From Gammaproteobacteria bacterium (GTDB lineage Bacteria; Pseudomonadota; Gammaproteobacteria; Enterobacterales; GCA-2746155), in assembly GCA_024206355.1 (NCBI GenBank), contig JAAGZM010000148.1, positions 1-7,983 on the forward strand: 7,983 nucleotides of DNA, read 5' to 3'. Shown here piece by piece: positions 1 through 4,790 of the stretch (positions are counted from its first letter, which is position 1; every line of letters starts with the position of its first letter). The position numbers and the translations under genes are program-made. The notes beneath the pieces were generated by a model. That model was not told the DNA's origin. It did not search any database and saw nothing but the letters and a program-made list of their open reading frames with translations.

Positions 1-186
1 GTGCCAGAGCAATAACGCTTCTAGTTGACTATCAAATACCTCTTCTTGTTGATCATTGAGTGACAAATAATCATCAAGATACCAAGGAATAACCCAGTCC
101 AAATTATTATAGGTGAACTTCACTCCCATGCAAGCAGTAATAAATATTGATAGTATAAAAATAATGATGATTTTTTTAAATGCCAT
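1..186 (-). CDS. Partial N-terminus of a DUF6279-like lipoprotein
   Basis: The gene reads leftward from an ATG at 186 and runs off the window edge, so only 62 codons are visible and all are open. A perfect Shine-Dalgarno (AAGGAGG on the - strand, 203-197) lies 10 nt before the ATG. The protein starts with a short basic stretch (Lys4, Lys5), then a hydrophobic segment (about residues 6-18) ending in the lipobox I-T-A-C with Cys19, which indicates signal peptidase II processing. The residue after Cys is Met, not Asp, so sorting to the outer membrane is expected by the usual rule. The mature part carries Y-N-N-L-D-W near residues 26-31, then an acidic/aromatic stretch (WYLDDY) and LSLNDQQ, matching my memory of the DUF6279 lipoprotein family, whose function is not established. 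The family name is from memory; the lipoprotein call is seen directly. It is divergent from thrS and probably unrelated to translation. Confidence 0.8.
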   Translation of the reverse strand, partial: MAFKKIIIIFILSIFITACMGVKFTYNNLDWVIPWYLDDYLSLNDQQEEVFDSQLEALLLWH

Positions 187-222
187 AACAAAATGTCCTC
201 CTTAAAAAAGTAGGTTTGCACA

Positions 223-237
223 AGAATAGAGTATTCT
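223..237. repeat. 15-bp palindrome in the divergent intergenic region
   Basis: Two perfect 6-bp arms (AGAATA at 223-228 and TATTCT at 232-237) surround a 3-nt centre (GAG). The site lies 20 nt upstream of the lipoprotein Shine-Dalgarno and about 110 nt upstream of the thrS promoter candidates, in a 267-bp gap with no gene. Its size and symmetry suit an operator for a dimeric regulator, most likely acting on the lipoprotein gene. An AT-rich palindrome this short can arise by chance, so a regulatory role is inference. Confidence 0.3.
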
Positions 238-348
238 GCGATGTCAATATAGTTGAGGTTGTAAAAATATGTAACAAACCGCTATTTTTCATAAACAGGG
301 AAAAGCGCTGAAATGCTTTAAATAACTACTGATTCGACTAGTTTTTAG

Positions 349-376
349 TTGACTTACGACCTGTCATTGGTATCCT
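349..376 (+). promoter_or_regulatory. Candidate sigma-70 promoter of thrS
   Basis: TTGACT (349-354, 5 of 6 to consensus) is separated by 16 bp from TATCCT (371-376, 4 of 6). The -10 box is preceded by TG at 368-369, giving an extended -10. Transcription would start near 383 and leave a 5' leader of about 70 nt before the thrS ATG. A second, overlapping candidate is TTGGTA (367-372) with TAGAAT (389-394), also with a 16-bp spacer, which would start near 401. I cannot decide between them. I do not see a convincing anticodon-arm mimic of the kind that represses thrS in E. coli. Confidence 0.45.
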
Positions 377-453
377 ACGCTGCTATTGTAGAATTAGCCC
401 GTTAGAATGAAGGTTGAATAAAAAAAACAGGGCAGAAATAAGGTAAATTTGAA

Positions 454-2397
454 ATGCCGGTAATCACGCTTCCTGATGGAAGTCAGCGAAATTTTGATAA
501 CGCAGTCACTGTAATGGATGTTGCCATGGACATTGGTCCTGGGCTTGCCAAAGCAACTATAGCAGGTCGTGTAAACGATCAGCTTGTTGATGCCTGTGAG
601 TTAATCGAAAAGGATGCCAGTCTAGCAATTATTACCAGTCGTGATGAAGAAGGTCTTGAGATTATTCGTCACTCTTGCGCCCACCTAATGGGACACGCGA
701 TTAAGCAGCTTTATCCTGATGTGAAAATGGCCATTGGTCCAACTATCGAAAATGGATTTTATTACGATATTGATTCTGACCACACTTTCACTCAAGACGA
801 TATAGATAAGCTTGAAAAGCGAATGAAAGAGCTTGCCAAAAAGGGCTATCAGGTTATCAAGAAAATGGTACCGCTTGATGATGCTTTCCAGATCTTTAAA
901 GAGCGCGGTGAATCCTACAAATTAGAAATTATTAGTGATGACATTCCTGCAGGCTCAATTGTTGGTCTATATCATCATGAAGAATATATTGATATGTGTC
1001 GTGGTCCACACGTACCAAACATGTCTCATATCAAAGCATTTACATTGACTAAACTTGCCGGTGCGTACTGGCGTGGTAAATCAGAAAACAAAATGCTACA
1101 AAGAATTTATGGTACTGCTTGGGCGAATAAGAAAGAACTTACTGCATACATCAAGCGTATTGAAGAAGCGGAAAAACGTGATCACCGCAAAATTGGTAGG
1201 CAATTAGACTTATTCCATTTTCAGGAAAATGCGCCTGGAATGGTATTTTGGCATCCAAAAGGTTGGTCTTTGTTCCAGTCAGTTGTTCAGTACATGCGCA
1301 AGGTATTAAGGGATAATGATTATGGTGAAGTGAAAGCACCAATGATCATGGATCGCAGTCTCTGGGAAAAATCAGGGCACTGGGACAAGTACAAGGAAGA
1401 TATGTTCACTACCCATTCTGAAAATAGAGAATATGCGGTAAAACCAATGAACTGTCCGGGTCATGTTCAGATCTTTAATCAGGGTTTAAAATCTTACCGT
1501 GATTTACCACTAAGATTTGCAGAATTTGGTTCTTGCCACAGAAATGAGCCTTCAGGTGCTTTGCATGGCTTAATGCGAGTTCGAGGTTTTACGCAAGATG
1601 ATGCTCACGTATTTTGTACATCCGAACAAATTCAAGAAGAAGTCATTAAACTTATCGATATGATTTATGGCATCTACACAGATTTCGGTTTTCATGATAT
1701 TTCAATTGAACTATCAACCCGACCAGAGAAACGTGTCGGTAGCGATGAAGACTGGGATGTCTCAGAACAAGCACTTGCTGATGCCTTAAAGTCCAAAAAC
1801 ATTGATTACAATATTAATCCTGGCGATGGCGCATTTTATGGTCCTAAGATTGATTTCTCTTTGAGAGATTGTCTTGGAAGAGTTTGGCAATGTGGAACAG
1901 TTCAGCTCGATTTTTCTATGCCAGGACGTCTTGATGCAGAGTATGTTGCTGAAGATGGTACGAAAAAAACACCGGTTATGATACACCGAGCAATACTTGG
2001 ATCGTTAGAGCGTTTTATCGGAATTTTGATAGAAGAATTTGCTGGCAAATTTCCTACTTGGTTATCACCTGTTCAGGTCTGTGTAATGAATATTACCGAT
2101 AAACAGGCTGATTGGGCGCAAAAAGTAGTAAAGTATATGAAAAATAAGGGCTTTAGAGTCGATTTAGACTTGAGAAATGAGAAAATCGGCTATAAGATCC
2201 GAGAGCACACTTTAAAGCGCACACCATTTCTTCTTGTAGTGGGTGATCGTGAAGTGGAAAATGAGGCTATTGCTGTACGAACTTTAGATGGAAAAGATCT
2301 AGGTTCGCTCTCTCTAGAACGTTTTGGGGAACTGCTAGAGAGCGAAGTTAAAAGTCTTGGTAAAATTGAAATATCAAATATAGTTTTAGGGGAGTAA
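454..2397 (+). CDS. thrS: Threonyl-tRNA synthetase
   Basis: Cytoplasmic class II enzyme that activates threonine with ATP, charges tRNA-Thr and hydrolyses mischarged Ser-tRNA-Thr. The 647-residue product is five longer than the 642 I recall for E. coli, and the key residues keep the E. coli numbering. Domains: TGS about 1-62; editing domain about 63-225 with H73-x3-H77 and C182/H186; class II catalytic core about 243-535 with motif 2 around R363 (CHRNE) and motif 3 ending at R520 (GSLERF); C-terminal anticodon-binding domain about 536-647. The catalytic zinc ligands C334 (NCPGH), H385 (DDAHVF) and H511 (MIHRA) are all present, so the enzyme should be active in synthesis and editing. The start is supported by the canonical MPVITLPDGS opening and an AAGG at 440-443. 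It is the first gene of the cluster and is followed by infC after 3 nt, as in E. coli. Confidence 0.98.
   Translation: MPVITLPDGSQRNFDNAVTVMDVAMDIGPGLAKATIAGRVNDQLVDACELIEKDASLAIITSRDEEGLEIIRHSCAHLMGHAIKQLYPDVKMAIGPTIENGFYYDIDSDHTFTQDDIDKLEKRMKELAKKGYQVIKKMVPLDDAFQIFKERGESYKLEIISDDIPAGSIVGLYHHEEYIDMCRGPHVPNMSHIKAFTLTKLAGAYWRGKSENKMLQRIYGTAWANKKELTAYIKRIEEAEKRDHRKIGRQLDLFHFQENAPGMVFWHPKGWSLFQSVVQYMRKVLRDNDYGEVKAPMIMDRSLWEKSGHWDKYKEDMFTTHSENREYAVKPMNCPGHVQIFNQGLKSYRDLPLRFAEFGSCHRNEPSGALHGLMRVRGFTQDDAHVFCTSEQIQEEVIKLIDMIYGIYTDFGFHDISIELSTRPEKRVGSDEDWDVSEQALADALKSKNIDYNINPGDGAFYGPKIDFSLRDCLGRVWQCGTVQLDFSMPGRLDAEYVAEDGTKKTPVMIHRAILGSLERFIGILIEEFAGKFPTWLSPVQVCVMNITDKQADWAQKVVKYMKNKGFRVDLDLRNEKIGYKIREHTLKRTPFLLVVGDREVENEAIAVRTLDGKDLGSLSLERFGELLESEVKSLGKIEISNIVLGE
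2304..2346 (+). other. Long hairpin in the 3' end of thrS, just upstream of infC
   Basis: The left arm 2304-2317 (TTCGCTCTCTCTAG) pairs with the right arm 2335-2346 (CTAGAGAGCGAA), forming 12 base pairs with a 2-nt bulge on the left. The 17-nt loop can fold further, GTTT (2321-2324) with GAAC (2329-2332). The hairpin ends 54 nt before the infC ATT. No T-tract follows, so it is not an intrinsic terminator. A role in mRNA processing or in controlling ribosome access to infC is possible but inferred. Confidence 0.4.
2388..2394 (+). promoter_or_regulatory. Shine-Dalgarno that sets the infC ATT start
   Basis: AGGGGAG abuts the thrS stop codon (2395-2397). GGAG ends 6 nt before the ATT at 2401, which is ideal spacing. 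The next in-frame ATG (2413) is 18 nt from it, too far for normal initiation, and has only a weak AGG directly in front. Ribosomes finishing thrS terminate on top of this site, which favours translational coupling. Confidence 0.8.
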
Positions 2398-2400
2398 ACC

Positions 2401-2943
2401 ATTAAGCCAGGTATGAGAAAAGGTCAAGTAAAACGAGAAAATCGTTTAAATGACGAAATAGATATTCCAGAGGTTCGCTTGATTGGAGCCGATGGTGAAC
2501 CAGTTGGTATCGTAACAACAGATGAAGCATTAGATCTTGCTTACGAGGCTAACCTGGATTTGGTGGAGATTTCTCCAAATGCAGAACCGCCAGTTTGTCG
2601 TGTTATGGACTACGGCAAGTTTGTTTTTGAAAAAAACAAACAAAAGGCAGCTGCAAAGAAGAAACAGAAACAGATTCATATTAAAGAAATAAAGTTTCGC
2701 CCAGGGACGGATATAGGAGATTATCAGGTAAAACTTCGCAACCTGATACGTTTCCTTGAGGACGGGGACAAGACTAAGGTAACTATGCGTTTCCGCGGTC
2801 GAGAGATGGCTCATCAGGAGATAGGTCGTGATTTACTCGAGAGAGTAAAAGTTGATCTTGAAGAGTATGGCACTGTTGAATCCTTTCCGAAAATGGAAGG
2901 TAGACAGATGATCATGGTCATCGCCCCAATCAGGAAGAAATAG
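2401..2943 (+). CDS. infC: Translation initiation factor IF-3, rare ATT start
   Basis: IF3 binds the 30S subunit, blocks premature 50S joining and checks start codon and initiator tRNA. From the ATT at 2401 the product is 180 residues, the length I recall for E. coli IF3; an ATG start at 2413 would lose four residues. N-domain about 14-80 with DLVEISPNAEPPVCR and MDYGKF; Lys-rich flexible linker about 78-92 (KNKQKAAAKKKQKQ); C-domain about 93-180 with KEIKFRPGT, DYQVKL, FRGREMAHQ and the EGRQMIMV end. The ATT is preferred because of the Shine-Dalgarno at 2388-2394 and because E. coli infC starts at AUU, the basis of its autorepression: IF3 discriminates against its own start codon. The same control is inferred here. 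The gene follows thrS by 3 nt and precedes rpmI by 140 nt. Confidence 0.95.
   Translation: MKPGMRKGQVKRENRLNDEIDIPEVRLIGADGEPVGIVTTDEALDLAYEANLDLVEISPNAEPPVCRVMDYGKFVFEKNKQKAAAKKKQKQIHIKEIKFRPGTDIGDYQVKLRNLIRFLEDGDKTKVTMRFRGREMAHQEIGRDLLERVKVDLEEYGTVESFPKMEGRQMIMVIAPIRKK
2832..2849 (+). other. Stem with GAGA tetraloop inside infC
   Basis: TTTACTC (2832-2838) pairs perfectly with GAGTAAA (2843-2849) around a GAGA loop, a GNRA-type tetraloop that stabilises RNA. It lies about 235 nt upstream of the rpmI start. ACTCG (2835-2839) is also complementary to CGAGT (3073-3077) next to the rpmI start. E. coli uses a long-range pairing from inside infC in its L20 operator, so this is a possible distal partner, but five complementary bases are weak evidence. 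Confidence 0.3.
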
Positions 2944-2969
2944 ACTTAACCGTCAACTTCTTTCTAAAC

Positions 2970-2999
2970 CTAGCTTTTCTATGGTATTAGGAAAGTTAG
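2970..2999 (+). other. 12-bp stem-loop in the infC-rpmI gap
   Basis: CTAGCTTTTCTA (2970-2981) pairs along its whole length with TAGGAAAGTTAG (2988-2999), ten Watson-Crick pairs and two G-U pairs, leaving a 6-nt loop. It begins 26 nt after the infC stop. The sequence after it is TTATTAAAG rather than a T-run, so a terminator is unlikely. It fits better as part of the structured leader of rpmI-rplT or as an mRNA-stabilising stem. Confidence 0.5.
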
Positions 3000-3007
3000 T
3001 TATTAAA

Positions 3008-3089
3008 GACAAACACTGGCGAATAACGTCACCTCCATGTCGGAGATGAGGCCAGCTTTGTCAATCGCAATGCGAGTTTTATTATGCCA
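3008..3089 (+). promoter_or_regulatory. Candidate L20 translational operator in the rpmI leader
   Basis: Two competing helices are visible. Helix A pairs GACAAA (3008-3013) with TTTGTC (3057-3062) and CTGGC (3016-3020) with GCCAG (3051-3055), 11 base pairs around a small internal loop, and encloses a CTCC/GGAG hairpin (3033-3036 with 3042-3045). Helix B pairs TGGCG (3017-3021) with TGCCA (3085-3089, one G-U) and AATAA (3022-3026) with TTATT (3079-3083), leaving the A of the rpmI start codon bulged. Both use 3017-3020, so they exclude each other, and B buries the rpmI start. L20 represses rpmI-rplT in E. coli through structured RNA in this place. That this leader does the same is inference; the pairings are seen directly. 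Confidence 0.55.
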
Positions 3090-3281
3090 AAAATGAAAAC
3101 AGATAGGGGCGCTGCAAAGCGTTTCCAAAAAACGGGCGGTGGTGGCTTTAAGCGCAAGCAAGCCAACAAGCGTCATATCCTAACTAAGCAAACTACGAAG
3201 CTGAAGCGTCATTTACGCGGCGGTGACATGGTTGCTGATGCCGATGTACCTTCGATTCGTCGAATGTTACCTTACGCTTAA
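3084..3281 (+). CDS. rpmI: 50S ribosomal protein bL35
   Basis: Small basic protein of the large ribosomal subunit. The 65 residues equal the usual bacterial length and show the family signature: opening MPKMKTDRGAAKRF, a glycine run at 18-21 followed by FKRKQANKRHILTK, and the end DVPSIRRMLPYA. The ATG has only a weak Shine-Dalgarno (GCGAG at 3072-3076, 7 nt upstream), as expected if initiation is held down by leader structure. rplT follows after 16 nt, so repression of rpmI would reach rplT by translational coupling, as is known in E. coli. Confidence 0.97.
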   Translation: MPKMKTDRGAAKRFQKTGGGGFKRKQANKRHILTKQTTKLKRHLRGGDMVADADVPSIRRMLPYA

Positions 3282-3297
3282 AGAGAGGATTTGAGAG

Positions 3298-3657
3298 ATG
3301 CCTAGAGTAAAACGTGGTGTACAGGCTCATGCCCGTCACAAGAAAATCCTTAAGCTGGCCAAGGGTTATTACGGAGCTCGTAGCCGAGTTTACCGTGTAG
3401 CTAAACAGGCTGTTATTAAAGCTGGACAATACGCATACCGTGACCGTCGTCAACGTAAGCGTCAGTTCCGTCAATTGTGGATCGTTCGTATTAACGCCCA
3501 AGCGCGTGAATGTGGATTGAGCTACAGCCGCTTTATTAACGGACTGAAAAAAGCATCGATTGAAGTTGATCGAAAAATGCTGGCCGATTTGGCTGTTTTT
3601 GACAAGGTTGCATTTGCAGCTATTGCTGAGCAGGCCAAAGCAGCATTGTCTGACTAA
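3298..3657 (+). CDS. rplT: 50S ribosomal protein bL20
   Basis: Binds 23S rRNA domain II early in 50S assembly and, in E. coli, also represses its own operon by binding the rpmI leader. The product has 119 residues, one more than I recall for E. coli. The long basic N-terminal extension (about 1-60: RVKRGVQAHARHKK, GYYGARSRVYRVAKQA, then YRDRRQRKRQFRQLW) is followed by a globular C-terminal domain with YSRFINGLKKASIEVDRKMLADLAVFD. The Shine-Dalgarno is GAGG (3285-3288), 9 nt before the ATG and much stronger than that of rpmI. A strong terminator hairpin begins 46 nt after the stop, closing the ribosomal-protein part of the cluster. Confidence 0.98.
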   Translation: MPRVKRGVQAHARHKKILKLAKGYYGARSRVYRVAKQAVIKAGQYAYRDRRQRKRQFRQLWIVRINAQARECGLSYSRFINGLKKASIEVDRKMLADLAVFDKVAFAAIAEQAKAALSD

Positions 3658-3703
3658 GGTTATTTTTTATGACTCAAATATGAGTTAGTAGAGAATATCT
3701 TTG

Positions 3704-3736
3704 ACAGGGGAAAGGTTCAGCCTTTCCCCTGTTTTT
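3704..3736 (+). terminator. Intrinsic terminator or attenuator between rplT and pheS
   Basis: ACAGGGGAAAGG (3704-3715) and CCTTTCCCCTGT (3721-3732) form a perfect 12-bp stem with a 5-nt loop (TTCAG), followed by TTTTT. It is the strongest terminator signal in the window. In E. coli an attenuator with the Phe-rich pheM leader peptide sits here. I find no such peptide: the only ATG-led frames between 3658 and 3703 are two to four codons long and lack Phe. The hairpin may thus reduce rather than sense-regulate pheST transcription. Confidence 0.9.
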
Positions 3737-3769
3737 ATTTGAAAACTGTTTTAAGTAGGAAAATCAACC

Positions 3770-4756
3770 ATGCAAAGGTTGCCAGAAATAAAAGCTGAAG
3801 GTTTAGCTGCCATTAAAGATTCAACTGATCCTAGTCAACTGGAGCAAATTCGTGTTGAGTATATGGGTAAAAAAGGCCGATTAACCGAACTACTAAAAGG
3901 CTTAGGTAAACTTGATGCTGCAGAACGTCCAAAAGCGGGTGCTGCAATTAATGTTGTTAAGCAAGAAATTCAACGAGCTATCCAAAATCGTTCTACCGAA
4001 TTAGAAGAAGAAGTACTAGCGGATAAACTCGCTAGTGAAGCTATTGATGTCACCTTACCAGGACGTGGTGAACTCAGCGGTGGCTTACACCCAGTGACAC
4101 GAACATTACAAAGAATTGAAGAATTCTTTGCTCAGGTAGGTTTCAGCGTTGAAACTGGCCCTGAAATAGAAGATGACTATCATAACTTTGAGGCGTTGAA
4201 TATTCCGGCTCATCATCCTGCCAGAGCAATGCATGATACGTTTTATCTTGGACCTGACCGCTTGTTACGTACCCAGACTTCTGATGTGCAAATCAGAACT
4301 ATGGAAAAGAAAAAGCCACCATTACGCATTATTGCTCCAGGTCGAGTATATCGATGCGATTCAGATATGACTCATACGCCTATGTTTCATCAGGTTGAAG
4401 GATTGCTTGTAGATGAGCACGCAAGCCTAGCTGATTTAAAAAGCATGTTGTATGACTTTTTGCATAATTTCTTTGAAGACGATTTTGATATCCGCTTTAG
4501 ACCGTCTTATTTCCCCTTTACTGAACCCAGTGCTGAAGTTGATATTCAGATTGGCAAAAATAGTGAATGGCTAGAAGTGCTTGGTTGTGGAATGGTTCAT
4601 CCTAACGTATTAGAAAAAGTTGGTATTGATAGTGAAAAATACACCGGCTATGCCTTTGGTATGGGCGTTGAAAGGCTTACTATGCTGCGTTATGGCGTAA
4701 AAGATTTAAGAATGTTCTTTGAAAATGATTTTAGATTCCTTCGTCAATTCAAATAA
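3770..4756 (+). CDS. pheS: Phenylalanyl-tRNA synthetase alpha subunit
   Basis: Catalytic subunit of the cytoplasmic alpha2-beta2 enzyme that charges tRNA-Phe. The product has 328 residues, one more than I recall for E. coli. The N-terminal part (about 1-90) is a helical coiled-coil arm contacting tRNA. The class II core follows, with GLHPVT (105-110), GPEIEDDYHNFEALN (130-144), LLRTQTSDVQ (165-174), motif 2 PGRVYRCD (190-197) with FHQVEGL (206-212), and motif 3 FGMGVERLTMLRYG (296-309). Ala295, equivalent to E. coli Ala294 in the Phe pocket, is normal. The start is supported by AGGA (3757-3760), 9 nt upstream. The gene lies just after the 3704-3736 terminator and I see no good separate promoter, so read-through or a weak unseen promoter must supply it. 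pheT follows after 34 nt. Confidence 0.98.
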   Translation: MQRLPEIKAEGLAAIKDSTDPSQLEQIRVEYMGKKGRLTELLKGLGKLDAAERPKAGAAINVVKQEIQRAIQNRSTELEEEVLADKLASEAIDVTLPGRGELSGGLHPVTRTLQRIEEFFAQVGFSVETGPEIEDDYHNFEALNIPAHHPARAMHDTFYLGPDRLLRTQTSDVQIRTMEKKKPPLRIIAPGRVYRCDSDMTHTPMFHQVEGLLVDEHASLADLKSMLYDFLHNFFEDDFDIRFRPSYFPFTEPSAEVDIQIGKNSEWLEVLGCGMVHPNVLEKVGIDSEKYTGYAFGMGVERLTMLRYGVKDLRMFFENDFRFLRQFK

Positions 4757-4790
4757 TACTTATTGCCAGAATATATAAAGAGTAACGATT

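Noticed and set aside
242..247. Perfect TTGACA on the - strand as -35 of the lipoprotein gene
   Set aside because: The only plausible -10 (TATTCT on the - strand) is just 13 bp away, too short a spacer.
383..453. tRNA-Thr-like operator in the thrS leader
   Set aside because: I could not fold a convincing anticodon-arm mimic; only a short direct repeat (TTAGAAT-like) is visible.
2413..2415. ATG as the infC start
   Set aside because: It is 18 nt from the good Shine-Dalgarno and would drop four residues; ATT 2401 has ideal spacing and gives the 180-residue length of E. coli IF3.
2530..2814. 94-codon - strand open frame opposite infC
   Set aside because: It is antisense to a conserved coding region, with no ribosome site and no recognisable protein features.
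3658..3703. pheM-type leader peptide
   Set aside because: ATG-led frames are two to four codons long without Phe; another frame holds a single TTT and has no good start.
3701..3706. Perfect TTGACA as -35 of a pheS promoter
   Set aside because: The -10 region 16-18 bp downstream is inside the terminator arm (TTCCCC) and bears no resemblance to TATAAT.
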